Source: Tranzscheliella williamsii
Lineage: Eukaryota; Basidiomycota; Ustilaginomycetes; Ustilaginales; Ustilaginaceae
Reading direction: 5' to 3'
Assembly (NCBI GenBank): GCA_023212725.1
Contig: JALBYF010000076.1
Location: 16,947 to 80,946 of the forward strand
Length of the DNA stretch: 64,000 nucleotides
A program made the translations under genes and the position numbers. The notes below the pieces were generated by a model. That model saw only the letters and a list, made by a program, of their open reading frames with translations, did not search any database and was not told the origin of the DNA. How positions within the stretch are numbered: the stretch's first letter is position 1; every line of letters begins with the position of its first letter. Positions 23,168-33,939 of the stretch are shown in pieces.

Positions 23168-24682
23168 ATGCCTGTAGTGCATCAGGATGGCAACAAGAGC
23201 GAGCGGCTCCGAGCCAGTCTGTTACAGCGCAGAGAAGCAAGAGCGCTCGGACAGCTACACATGGCCTTGATGCATGTCTACCAAGCCACGAGCCGCACAG
23301 ATGAGCAAGGTAGGCTCGTGCCCGATCACGCCGCCGTTTCCGGTCTTCTGGACAGCATCAAGCTGCGCTCCGATCAAATCGCCCGCCAGGCTCTTCAAGG
23401 CGAACAGTTTGAATCGGCCAGCTCGACTACCGAGACAGCCAGGTCGATGACCGAGGCAGCCAGCCTGATTGCCAAGTCCCACACTGTCGCTGTCGAAAAC
23501 GGCTCGACCGAGCGCAGTCATGCTGGCCCTATCAAGGCTTGCGTCTCGCTGCGAGCGAGTGCGTCACCATGCAACAGTTTGGAAAATATCACTCCAAAGC
23601 TGGAGCGACGACAGACACCCCTACCAGACCTCAAAACTGCTCCTGCTGCACTGGAAAAAACTGGTATCGACGCAGTCAAACGCAGTCCCGCACCCTCCAA
23701 GCTAACAGCAAGACGATCCCAAGCACGTGCTACCCCAGCAGGAGCGGTGCATGATCTCGTCCAACACTTCAGCTCCGGCTTTGTTGTACGCGGCTCAGCG
23801 ATCATCAGTCAGAAATCAGAACCGCTGCCTGCCAGCCCAATCCTGACCGAACGTCCCAGCCTGCCATCGGATCTTCCCTCAAAAAAGGAACAGCATGTAC
23901 CTACAGAAGTATCGACGCCGAGCCGTCCTCAGCCTCAACACCTTGAAATTGTATGCAGGAAAACCTCGTCGGGACAAGATGCTTCAATTCGACACAAGAG
24001 TCCTTCCCCAGCACTTGGTCCTTTGCCCGTTCTTGACCAAGCTAAGCCAACCAAAGCGGCAAGCTCGAACCTGGTCAGCCCTACCTTGCCAAGCATCCAC
24101 CCCAAAGCATTGCAGCAAGCCAAAAAAAGCCTCGCTCAACTCGGGCCGCACAATCATACAGGTGGCCAACAGACAAGGACGGGGCACAACACCGCCCAAA
24201 CCAACCCGTCTCGATTGCGCCACAGCGTTCTCCATCTCCTACTAGCCTGCCTCATCTCGATCCTCCTTTGCGCAAATCTACATTTCTGGGCAAGACACGC
24301 CGGGCTTACAGCCACGCTTCCCGCACAGCAAAAAGAAGCAGACCTATTCTCAGTACCTCCACCAGCTCGCGAGGAGCATGCGCTCAGGTCGGATATGCCT
24401 CCAAAGCGATTGGATCAAGAGACAGAAGAGGTTTACGATGGTTCCCACCTTGCCCAGCTCATCCTGCTCTCGAACCACGGGCAAAAGCGAGAAATGCTGA
24501 AAGCGCTCCAACAGCTGGTCCGTAGCAGCAAGACCCTGAGGCTTTCGTGTTCGCCTTCGGTTGAATTGGGCACAGGCCAGATACGCCGTTTCAGCGTCAA
24601 TGCCAACAAGATTTTCGAGGACCTCAACGCAGATCCAGACGCCTGGACTTTTGTCGTTGAAGTGCAACTAGACGCCATCTAG
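23168..24682 (+). CDS. Unrecognised single-span membrane protein, 504 aa
   Basis: An intact intronless frame runs from ATG 23168 to TAG 24680-24682. Residues 10-75 form a helical, charged region that could be a small helical hairpin. Residues 80-350 are Ser/Thr/Pro/Lys-rich and probably disordered. One membrane span lies at about 353-374 (Leu/Ile/Cys/Ala-rich). Residues 375-504 follow as a compact soluble domain, with a helical part (residues 425-455) and a beta-like end, FVVEVQLDAI. There is no N-terminal signal peptide. Basic residues just before the span suggest the long N-terminal part is cytosolic or nuclear and the C-terminal 130 residues are luminal or extracellular. No enzyme motif is seen and the family is unknown to me. 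Neighbouring genes on both sides also encode membrane proteins. Confidence 0.72.
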   Translation: MPVVHQDGNKSERLRASLLQRREARALGQLHMALMHVYQATSRTDEQGRLVPDHAAVSGLLDSIKLRSDQIARQALQGEQFESASSTTETARSMTEAASLIAKSHTVAVENGSTERSHAGPIKACVSLRASASPCNSLENITPKLERRQTPLPDLKTAPAALEKTGIDAVKRSPAPSKLTARRSQARATPAGAVHDLVQHFSSGFVVRGSAIISQKSEPLPASPILTERPSLPSDLPSKKEQHVPTEVSTPSRPQPQHLEIVCRKTSSGQDASIRHKSPSPALGPLPVLDQAKPTKAASSNLVSPTLPSIHPKALQQAKKSLAQLGPHNHTGGQQTRTGHNTAQTNPSRLRHSVLHLLLACLISILLCANLHFWARHAGLTATLPAQQKEADLFSVPPPAREEHALRSDMPPKRLDQETEEVYDGSHLAQLILLSNHGQKREMLKALQQLVRSSKTLRLSCSPSVELGTGQIRRFSVNANKIFEDLNADPDAWTFVVEVQLDAI

Positions 24683-24962
24683 GATCACCTCGTCCTTGCA
24701 ACAAGGCAAACAACCCCCAGACTGAGCGTTCACTGTCTCGATTCTCGTTCCTCCTCAACACTCTCTGTCACCTGCCGCAACACGTGTGGTGCTAGGGACG
24801 TTTTGGCGACAAGAGGTTCGTGCCGCCTTTGTGCAGCTATGTTGAATCTTGGCCTTCATCAGCTACTCGTTGTATCACAGACACACTCACAGACCGCAGT
24901 TGTCGCATCGTGAAAGAATACAAACAGTCGTACATTGAATGCTTCCATCGGTTTGACTGAGG

Positions 24963-26304
24963 TCATTCGTGCTCGGATGAGTTGCTAGCATAGTTCCAGA
25001 GCATGTCGACCAGATTCTGCACCGGGATGGATATGTCGGGCGGGGTGGATTTTCGGCCGTCGCCGGCACTTAAGCACTCCTCAGCTTGGATCTGCTGGTG
25101 TCCGTGTCCTGATGGCGCTGCTTGATCGGCACCCATGGCTGCTGAGTTTGCATTCAATGGGCGAAACGTCGAGCGTCGGGCGGGTTTGCTGGTTTGGCTA
25201 TGTATTAAGGAGGATGCGGTGCTGCTGGCAACAACGGGGCCCAGAGGCAGGTTATGCCTAGACCTGGTAGCGGCTGGGCGCGCCTGAAGCGAGCCAGCAT
25301 CCGCCGGCTCTGTAAGCAATGAGCTCCGGGTGGAGCACTGATGACCTCTCTTGAGCTTCTGAATCTCCGAGAGGATCAGGTAGAGGTTCTGATTGAAAGT
25401 GGACTTGCCGGGCGGAGGGCTGATCTCAAGCGCCTGCATTATGGTCTGTACAAGGCTCTTCTGCTCGGCGAGTCTGCGGCGAGCACAGTCTCCCTTCTGC
25501 TTTGTGCGGTGCGTCGCTTTGCCATCGATGCGATGTTCGGACGTGAGCGAAGGGTCGAAGAGGGAGCTGAGAGGGAAGCTGTGATCCTGGCTCTGCTCGC
25601 TGATTGCTGTGGAGGATAACGGCGGGTCTCCAGACGGCTGCGTACCCAGCACGTCAACCTGGCCAAAGGAGGGCTTCAGAAGTGCAGCAGCACTGGAGGA
25701 AAGGCCCGCGTACGATGGGCATGTTGATGAGGAGGGAGAGGCGGGCGGAGGAGAGGCGCTATAGCCATGGCGTGCCGGGCTGGTAGCGATGTCGCTCTCA
25801 TCGGACATACTGCTGCTTGGGCGACTGAGGAGAGCTGAGTAGATCGAGCACTCCTCCTTTGCCAACAGGCACGTTGCATACAGTCTTGGCTAAGGTAGGC
25901 TTGCCAGTAGTAGGGCGATCGGTCTGCGCTGGCAACACCCGGCCAGCATAACGTAGCTGGGCAGCACTAAGAATGGTGGTCGAGCCAAAGAAAGCAAGTT
26001 CACACTCCGAGGCTAAATAGCGATCACAATCCGGGCAGTACCGCTGCCACCATACAAGTCCAAGCAGCCACACCGCTGAAGAATTAAGATTGAGATGAAG
26101 TGATCTGGCCGGACATGCATCAATATGTAAGAGCCAAACCTTGCTGTATCGTCAAGTCACTGGCGAGTACTCATGACTAGCTTCTAGCAGGGCTACTACG
26201 GCTACCTACCTACTCGCTGGTATGCGGACACTAGTGAGCTAAAAGCGTCTTGACCACGAAAGGGTATGATCTGCGTCGGTAGGGCAGTCTGAGCCTTTAC
26301 CCAT
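24963..26304 (-). CDS. Unrecognised Ser/Pro-rich protein with possible helix-loop-helix; multi-exon model
   Basis: The 3' exon (25758-24963) is long and protein-like. Upstream a second frame, open from about 26143 to 25798, carries YCPDCDRYLASECELAFFG and continues to GKPTLAKTVCN. A GTATGT donor at 25810 and a TATAG acceptor ending at 25759 would remove 52 bp and join the frames exactly. Upstream, a CTTGAC branch-like site and TACAG acceptor (26144) suggest another intron, with a good start context GCCATGG at 26304 but only weak donors. Within the 3' exon a basic segment (THRTKQKGDCARRRLAEQ), a helix, a Pro-rich loop and a second helix ending EIQKLKRG resemble a degenerate bHLH. The CPDC pair could bind a metal. 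All exon joins are predictions. The start lies about 170 bp from the divergent 1009-residue gene. Confidence 0.5.
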
Positions 26305-26476
26305 GGCAATGTCAGAAAAGAAGCGCAGTCAATAGAAGGACTCAGCCTTGGTGCGTTTTCCTTTCTCGACTATCCTTCTGATCATACTCTACCTTTGCTG
26401 TATTGCCTTTCGAGAAGCTGTAGCGGAGGAGCCCACCAGACCGGCTTCGAGCTGATGCCATTCCTACCGAGTCATC

Positions 26477-29400
26477 ATGACTCGGCCTTTTCTACCCAAG
26501 GTCGACTGCCTTGAGCTCGTCACCGGAAGCGTAGAAAGGATCTCGGAATGGCCCACTCAGCTCAGTTCTTCGAACAAGCTCAGCGAAGAGCGTACACACC
26601 AGCTGATCGCCCGGTTCTTTCCCCAGGATGCTTGTGTCCAGAGGGAGATTGCCAATTTTGTCGATTGCCTCGCCGAAGCCTACGATCACGACAGGCGATG
26701 CTGGGATCCATCAAACCCCAACTGTCAGGATCTCAAAGACATGGGCTTCTTGTTCTTTTGCTCCTACTTTCGAGCATGGCTAAAGGCACGGCTCATCCTT
26801 CCCTTTTGCCAGCTCCTTCTTGATGGTCGCCCGGTCTCTGCTATCCAGGCAAATGCAAGACAAGGTCGACCTTGTCCGGACCATGCACACCGCAGGCAGG
26901 TTTGCTTTATGGCGCCTCCTCAGTTTGCTCAAGGTTCCGTCACTTACCCGCTACTGCCGGATGGTTCGAAAACAATCCACCCCTGTCTTTGCGTTTACAT
27001 GAACAGATGGGTGAAAGCCTCTTCAAGGGTTTCGCTTGTTCGAGAGCTACCAGTTTCAGAGGAGGACGAAGATTCCTTAGCCGTTGTCATCCTCCGCTCG
27101 GACGACCTATCCATTTTGCGTCCTTCTAGCATCCCTGTTTTGGAGCAGATCTTTCAGGTGGACCTTTCGCAGGACGGCAGACAGGCTGAACCCGACGCAA
27201 CAGCGGCGTTGGCCGGCGTATCAGCTTGGATCACCCCTGCAAGTGCGAACCAAAACCGCACTCGGTCCCTCGTCTCTTGCTTCGGCATCTCGCGCCTCTC
27301 GGACCAAGGACAACCCCTGGATACCCAGCGGCTCCTTCTTTTCGCTCAGCTGATTGTCCTCATTTTTCAGGACTATGTGCACGGCGCATTCTCGGGCAGC
27401 GTAAGCGCCTTGTTGAAACTATTCGACGATCTAGAGGATCTGGTCACAAAGTTCGGGCTGCAGCAAAACGTTGCCCTGGCTCATGAGCAACCAAATCGTG
27501 GCTTTCAGCTGCTTTCCCGGTTATTACTCTCGTTTTTGCATCGTCTACCCGCTGGTATGGTCAAGCAAAGCACAGGCTATGTAGAGCGTCTTTCGCGCCT
27601 CATAGTTGCCATCTTCTCTGGCAATCATACGGTGCGCCTGTTGTTTGATCTATCCCACCTCTGCAAGACCAGTATTGCCCGCAGCAGAAGCCTGCCTGGA
27701 AGCAACCTGACCGAGCCGCTTGTTGATGCCTTCAACGAATGCCATCGAAGCTACTGCGAGGTACTCAACGGTGAACTCCAGCGACAAGACATATGTGACC
27801 GTTTAATCGACCACTTGTGCGAAGCACTGCAACAAGCATATGTTGGGATCAAGGTTGGAGGGGCCAAGAAGACCAGAAGGGCTAAGCGCAGCCGCAACCG
27901 CCAGATCTTAACCAGTGCTCGCGATACCCAAGAGCATATCGGGTCTCGCTTTCTGAGACGCACCACTGAGATTGACGAACCGTCGGATGACGATTTTCAC
28001 ACTCGGATCAGTTCTCGACGGCATCATTCCAACGAACAGATGAACATAAGTCGTACAAGACAACCAAGGTCGGCAGATCCCTCGCAACCAGCTCGGGTCG
28101 AGAGCCTTGATTATGCCGAAGATGCTATGGACGAGCAGGATGTTGAACTCTGCGATCCTGATCTCGAAGTGCAGGACGATGTTGTCCCCCTTCATTGGTC
28201 GAGGCTGTCGCAGTCAAGAGGAGATACTGATACAGAAGCAGTGTCAGAGCCCCTCCCCTCACAAGAACTTATCGACGAACCCATGTCGCCACTCGTCGAA
28301 GCTTTGCCATCACATCGGAGATCCCGGAGTCCATCGATGGATGAAGTCATCTTGGTTAAGCGAAAACGGGCCCGCGTCATAATAGGGTCTGATCAAGACG
28401 ACGTACATGCCTTCTCTCTTCCAAGCCACTCAGCTCCTCGTTCAGCAAACGCAGATACTATACGAAGTTCAAGTGTCGTCATACCGCCATGCTCTACTGT
28501 TGAAGAGGGGCATTCGCCCGTCTGCTCGTCCCAGAGCGTCGCTGCAGCACAAGCGAGATGGACACCTTCCTGGAGATCTGGCAGCGATCTGGACCCGGTC
28601 CGTCCTACGAGTCCCTTAACGTGCTCTGGCAACAAGCAAACGGCAGAGGAAGCCGAGTCAGTTCATGAGCCCCGAGCCATTGACTTTGGCCGCGAAACTC
28701 CGGCAGCTCAGCAGCAAAAGGTAAACGTATTGCTTGGGTCAGTACATTCGGCGCTGAAAGCAATCATCTTCAGCGCTCTTGTTCTCGCACTCATCGCGGC
28801 GCTGCAGCGCTACGGGTCAAGATGGCACGGAAGTTCGCAGATGGAACGCAGCAAGCTAAACCCCAACGCATGCAACTGGGAAATTGGGAGCGAGAAGGCT
28901 CAGTTGCTGAAACTTGTACACGAGACTCTGGGAGCTGAAGGTGCTCGAACTGATCTAGCATACCTAGGTTCAAATCTCGAGTGGCTGGGCTACGTTGGTT
29001 CGTCATCCTCGCCTGTTCCTACCTACGGCGTTCTGAGAGAGATGACTAAGGCGACAGAAACGCTGCTAACAGCGTTGTTGCAGTCGGGCCCCTCTGGTGG
29101 TAAAGGCTTTCTTCCTGAACGTTCTTGCGAACGATCAGAGCTGAGTGAGATCCTTGCCGAGCTCTACAACGGTTCAGGCATTGTACTTAGCCTTCGCGAG
29201 GAGGTCTACTTAGCTGGCGGGGATAGATCTTGCAAGAAAGATGCCATATACATAGAGGGGTGCGATAATTACTGGTCTAAGGCTCTAAGAGCGGCTCACT
29301 TGGTGAGCGGTAGCATCTGCTCGCCAAGCCAGCGTTGTGCCTCAATCTATGGGTGGTCAAGCCTGCTGGAGTTAGCTCCATTTGCAACGAATTCTGGTCA

Positions 29401-29506
29401 GAACCAGAAGCCCGAGTCGGACGAGGCAAGGCAGAGAAAGGTGCACGAAGAGCCCGACGCCGTGGTGTCGAAGCTCACTGTACAGATCGACATCCGAGCG
29501 GCTTGA
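26477..29506 (+). CDS. Unrecognised single-span membrane protein, 1009 aa, with nuclear-signal-like clusters
   Basis: An intact intronless frame runs from ATG 26477 to TGA 29504-29506. Residues 1-455 are mainly helical with several Cys (a folded domain, no motif I know). Residues 460-475 are strongly basic (KKTRRAKRSRNR). Residues 500-750 are acidic/Ser-rich and disordered, with a second basic cluster KRKRAR at about 628-633. A single membrane span lies at about 757-777, and about 230 residues follow with six or seven Cys, ending LTVQIDIRAA. The basic clusters before a lone C-terminal span, plus a Cys-containing C-terminal domain, fit an inner nuclear membrane or ER protein with the N-terminal part on the nucleo-cytosolic side. 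That placement is inference. There is no catalytic motif or known family. Layout parallels the 504-residue protein 1.8 kb upstream. Confidence 0.75.
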   Translation: MTRPFLPKVDCLELVTGSVERISEWPTQLSSSNKLSEERTHQLIARFFPQDACVQREIANFVDCLAEAYDHDRRCWDPSNPNCQDLKDMGFLFFCSYFRAWLKARLILPFCQLLLDGRPVSAIQANARQGRPCPDHAHRRQVCFMAPPQFAQGSVTYPLLPDGSKTIHPCLCVYMNRWVKASSRVSLVRELPVSEEDEDSLAVVILRSDDLSILRPSSIPVLEQIFQVDLSQDGRQAEPDATAALAGVSAWITPASANQNRTRSLVSCFGISRLSDQGQPLDTQRLLLFAQLIVLIFQDYVHGAFSGSVSALLKLFDDLEDLVTKFGLQQNVALAHEQPNRGFQLLSRLLLSFLHRLPAGMVKQSTGYVERLSRLIVAIFSGNHTVRLLFDLSHLCKTSIARSRSLPGSNLTEPLVDAFNECHRSYCEVLNGELQRQDICDRLIDHLCEALQQAYVGIKVGGAKKTRRAKRSRNRQILTSARDTQEHIGSRFLRRTTEIDEPSDDDFHTRISSRRHHSNEQMNISRTRQPRSADPSQPARVESLDYAEDAMDEQDVELCDPDLEVQDDVVPLHWSRLSQSRGDTDTEAVSEPLPSQELIDEPMSPLVEALPSHRRSRSPSMDEVILVKRKRARVIIGSDQDDVHAFSLPSHSAPRSANADTIRSSSVVIPPCSTVEEGHSPVCSSQSVAAAQARWTPSWRSGSDLDPVRPTSPLTCSGNKQTAEEAESVHEPRAIDFGRETPAAQQQKVNVLLGSVHSALKAIIFSALVLALIAALQRYGSRWHGSSQMERSKLNPNACNWEIGSEKAQLLKLVHETLGAEGARTDLAYLGSNLEWLGYVGSSSSPVPTYGVLREMTKATETLLTALLQSGPSGGKGFLPERSCERSELSEILAELYNGSGIVLSLREEVYLAGGDRSCKKDAIYIEGCDNYWSKALRAAHLVSGSICSPSQRCASIYGWSSLLELAPFATNSGQNQKPESDEARQRKVHEEPDAVVSKLTVQIDIRAA

Positions 29507-29970
29507 ACAGACCAAGTATGCGCAACTGCGGTGCTCAACATCAAGGTGTTGCTTAAAATGTCACAGTTTGCAATCATGACTGATACAGCTTTCCAGCGCA
29601 ATTGTCCAACCGCTTGAACCTGCAAGGTACCCTTGCGTCTGGATACTAAATTGTGCAATGCTGGCATCCTCATGTCGTGTTGTTGAAGGGTTGCTAAGCC
29701 AGGCTTCAAACGCTCTGACGACATAGTGCTTTCCGCGTTCGACACTGCACGCCTTGGTACGCTTGTCCAAGCTAGCACACAATTACGGTAGGCTTTCAAA
29801 GTCATCGTGGCGACGTTGGCAGGATCAGCACGCACTGCCGACTAGTCAGTGAAACAGCCGATACCCTAATCATGAGTGTGACTCATAGTCGTCAAAGCCA
29901 AACTCTCACTGTATCTGTCGCACACTCATACATATTATGTGCTACAACATAATAAGGCTCATTCACCAAT

Positions 29971-30216
29971 ATGCGCAATGTGAACTCGCTGGCCTCCCTG
30001 TCCTCAACCTTGACCATAGCCGCACTGTCGCCTCTTCCATGTGCCGGCGCCGAGGCAGTCTGGCTCACCGTCTTCGCCCCTCCCATCAGCGCTTCGCTCG
30101 CTTTATCTGTAGGTTCAACTCACAGGACGGGGGGACCCGACGGTGGCCGCTTGCTCATAGCCATGAGCAGGCTTGATTCAGCTTCCCACTCTATTGGTTA
30201 CTGCAGACCACCTTAG
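29971..30216 (+). CDS. Possible small secreted-type ORF, 81 aa (uncertain)
   Basis: From ATG 29971 the frame has a short polar start, then an Ala/Leu/Ser/Thr-rich hydrophobic stretch ending in Gly-Ala-Glu-Ala, which resembles a signal peptide with cleavage near residue 29. About 50 further residues follow with no clear fold. It stands alone at the edge of the gene-free region and could equally be chance or a first exon. Confidence 0.22.
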   Translation: MRNVNSLASLSSTLTIAALSPLPCAGAEAVWLTVFAPPISASLALSVGSTHRTGGPDGGRLLIAMSRLDSASHSIGYCRPP

Positions 30217-31301
30217 CAATTCAAGTCCTTAGCACTCCATGTACGTTAGTAATCGCTACCAAATATAAATGTATTTACGGTACTACAGGCAGCTCTGGAG
30301 CTGGTACCGTCGGGACGGCGGACGGAGAGGCAGGGTAACAGCCCATATAGTCTCGGTCGTTTGAACATTCCTCTCCATCCTGCACCATAGAACATACCTC
30401 AGCGACGAAGCAGCCGACTGATCTTCCAAAGGGCCGTCAGCCGCCCCATTGTGCGACGACCCTGCCCGCTGCTAAGCTCTGTCAGCGTGGCGTTGCAGCA
30501 GGCGCACATTCGATCTGCACAACCATTACGCATGTATGATGACCACCTTGGCCGCGACTAGCATCTGTCCCTCCGCTCACTTGAACATGTCATGAAGTGA
30601 CATGAGCCATATTTAAAGGTACAAACAGCGCAGACTTGAGATTGGCCTCATCCCTGCTATGGCTAGTCATTCTCTGATTACCCTCCTCTGGCGCTTTCCA
30701 TAGATCTTTCCAGATGTCATGACATCGGAGTGCTACACTTTCAACTTCTCTTCTGATACATGATATGATTTATGATTGTTTCTGTTTACCATTTTTGTGA
30801 TGTCTTTAGCAAAACTTTACGGCCTTGCCGTTTGACTAGAGACACAAATCTATGGATCACATAATGTTGGAAACATGTCTTTCTCCATACAACAATTTAT
30901 TCCATCTTGTTATTAAGAAAGTTTGGTATGGTGGAGATGTGTTCCATTGTTGTGTGACTCCTAGTGTAGACATGAGAAGATAAGTTATAGGTCATCTTCT
31001 TGACAGATTAACAGATTAACATCGCTACTTGCAACAGATCAACTGTGCCATATGTTTTTCTCACTAATGATGGGGGTGGCTGTTACAGTCATAAGTAGTC
31101 ATGTGCAGTTTAATACAGGGATGTCTGACCAGAATCATAAACAGGGTGGTGTTAGGCCATAGGGTCTGGGACCACCAGGCAGCTATGATCGGAGCACTTG
31201 TGCAGAGAGGTCAGGGGAGCGCTGACTGCGGTTGGGGTCATTGAGTACAGGAAGACCTCAGGTGATACCAGAATACATTCAATGGGTTCCCAAAGGGGGA
31301 T

Positions 31302-31320
31302 GGCCCAATGGCATTGGGCC
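31302..31320. repeat. Perfect palindrome GGCCCAATGGCATTGGGCC
   Basis: Nine-base arms flank a single base. The surrounding 120 bp contain further CCAATGG/CCCATTGGG motifs, so the locus is rich in short inverted repeats. Confidence 0.8.
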
Positions 31321-31392
31321 TTATATTGGGTGGGGCAGCCATTGGGTTGTTGGTCTACCCAATGGTTTCTCCCTTGGCCGGTGGGTCACATG

Positions 31393-31548
31393 GTCCCCAT
31401 GGCACATGACTTCTGCAGTAATGGTTTTGGTGCATCCATTTGAACCTGTCTCGTCGTGATTGTGACAGTAGGCCCCTTGGCACATGAATGCCACAGTATT
31501 GGTTTTGGCATCACCTGCTGAGCCTGTCTTGTTGCAATTGCGACAATA
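31393..31548 (+). repeat. Imperfect tandem duplication of about 78 bp
   Basis: The unit at 31393-31470 and the unit at 31471-31548 share blocks in the same order: CCCC-TGGCACATGA, CAGTA-TGGTTTTGG, GCAT, CCTGTCT-GT, TTG-GACA. Identity is roughly 70-75%. No coding role. Confidence 0.65.
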
Positions 31549-32757
31549 TCATGATGTCAAAGGTTGCAGCATGCTCAATGCTTCTTTACATCTCATGCTG
31601 CTCATGGCTTAGCACATCCATGTGCAAACTAAGCCAGCCTCACTGCTTGGATCTACCAACTGGCCCTGCCATGCCACCATACACCCACCTGACAGACCGA
31701 TGATGGGCTTGGCTGATCTATCACCCAATCATCCAACTGACCAATCTCATCAGGCCCAATGTGCTGTCCTGTGCAAGTCCACTTAGCCAGGTGAGTCGAG
31801 CTCTTCTCACTAGCACTAAGCCAGCTCACCCTTTGATGCTTTCTGCTTTCTTCTTATCCTCTTTGTTGACACCAGGTGATGGACAGATGATATCAAGCGC
31901 TAATCCTAGATTCATGAAGCCAAATGTGACATGCTCTATCTGTGCTGTGGAACTGCAACTGTAGTGAGTGAATTGATGTGTGACAGTGTGTTGCAGGGCA
32001 GGACTTTCGCAAAGGCCCTGTTTTACACGTTACCTGGGGTTATGCAGATGGTGTGCGTTATGCACACTTGGGATACACCTTAATATGGGGGCATCTGTAA
32101 AAGCCCTGGGACAGCTTGTTACAGATTGGGCGTTTTTCTGTTGTGTTTGAAGCGAATTATGAAACATGTAAAAATGAGCGTGACAAACAATATCATGTCA
32201 CAGTATGAATCCTTGCGGGGAATTTTACGCGTGTTTTATCATGAAGACTAACTGGATTTCGGACAAAGAAATACTAGGATACTAGGATTCCTACACCGCA
32301 TTTGCTATGATTAACAACTTCGCATCCTTGCTAGATTTTCGCAGAGAACATTACGGTGCCGAATTTGGATCTGCAAACCAGTCGAGCATATTTAGGAATC
32401 GTGGAGGAAGAGCGCGTTATAACGACGACGCGAAGAAATCATAGGATCGCGATCCATGATTTTAAGTCATGCTTCGTGTTTGATGCATACATGATTTTAC
32501 GCATGCTTCGTGATTCATGTATGATGAATATGCATCACGGTACATTTCTGAGATGATTGATTATCCCTTCCTTTCTTTTTCCCCGTTTAGCCGAACAGTC
32601 ATAGCAGGGGCGGTGGCTTCCCAGGAAATTCCCGTAAGACTCCCTAGAACTCTTTGCGGGGACAGGCGATTTCGAATCTTTGTCAGACTTCTAGGATTGT
32701 TTTCCCGTCTTCCCGCCAGGACTGCTGTAAAAATTCCTTATCACTAGAACCATGAAC

Positions 32758-32925
32758 TCAGGGCTCACACACACGGGCTCAACCTCTACTACGATCAACG
32801 AGGAGATATGAGGGCTAGGGATTTGGATGTAAGAATTCCCCTAGGATTTCTAGTGGATACTTAGAGAAGGTTTTCCCGCCGGAGCCACACTCCCTGTATC
32901 ACGTCCTACAATCATGTTGCAAAAA
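32758..32925 (+). repeat. Dispersed repeat R, copy 1
   Basis: It shares ordered blocks with 35498-35640 on the same strand: CAGGGCTCAC, CACGGGCTCA, CTCTAC-AC, GAATTCCCCTAGG-TTTCTA, then a TTTTC-C-GGA-CCAC block and a TTGCA block. It is probably a fragment of an old transposable element or satellite-like sequence. Confidence 0.6.
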
Positions 32926-33939
32926 GCACTGAGTCAGTCAAGCGTTGCGCGCGCCAACCTACACTTATGACTAGGGGGTGGTACGAGCCTTCTTGCATCT
33001 GTTCCGGCGTGCATGGATTATCGAGTCATAACCGCCGCCGGGATTCGCCCTTCAAGCTTTCTCCGAGACACGGGTCTATCAATAATCATAAATGTGAATG
33101 CCTCCCGGCCGATGACTGCAGGTCATGGTCTTGGGTGCATGAATAGGAGTTAAGGTTCTAATCGTGAGTTATATGTGTACCAGCCAGCTATCCCATGATC
33201 TATGAGTTACGAAAGGCCGCGCTAAATCGTTAATGAAAATATCTGAAGACGAAATAGGCGAGGCGGATCTGTTAATTCATGACCGTGGCGTTTGCAGCCG
33301 ATCTCGGACAGCGCTAACTCATTTATGGTTACTGGACACGCTTAGACTCCACGATTTCGCTAGCGATAATTATTTATTTTCAAGATTGCTGTATCACAGG
33401 TACTCATAAGTGATGTATGTGTATGTACATCCAGAATACAGCCATGGGTGATGCTGTGTTCTCTATATATATACAGCTTGACAAAGATATGCTCGAGGGG
33501 GTCAAGAGTGCAGCAAGACCAAAAATAGAGCTGCGTCCCCAGCGAGCCAGCATCTCGGGTGTAATTACCAATCATGAATAGACTGGGGTCCGTTGTCGTG
33601 ATGGAGCTTATTCACAATTCCATATGGCGCTGTTAAAACTGTTACAAATAGTGATGTTAATGTGTATACCCATTTTGCCAGCAACATGATTATATACGTG
33701 CAAAGAGCTGTCTGCTGTTCGATTTAGCTCATTTCGAAATGCTGTATAGCATATGTACATACATCTCTCGATCCTGAGAGAAGTAACTCATAACAGATCC
33801 GCTCACCACTTGATGTTGTTAATGAGATTGGGTGGTGGAATACAATGAGATGCTGATTCTGTTGGGTTCAAGATCAGGACATTGGGCAAAGAGCCAAGAA
33901 AGAGTAGATGTGTGGGCAGCACAACTGTGTTACAGGGCT

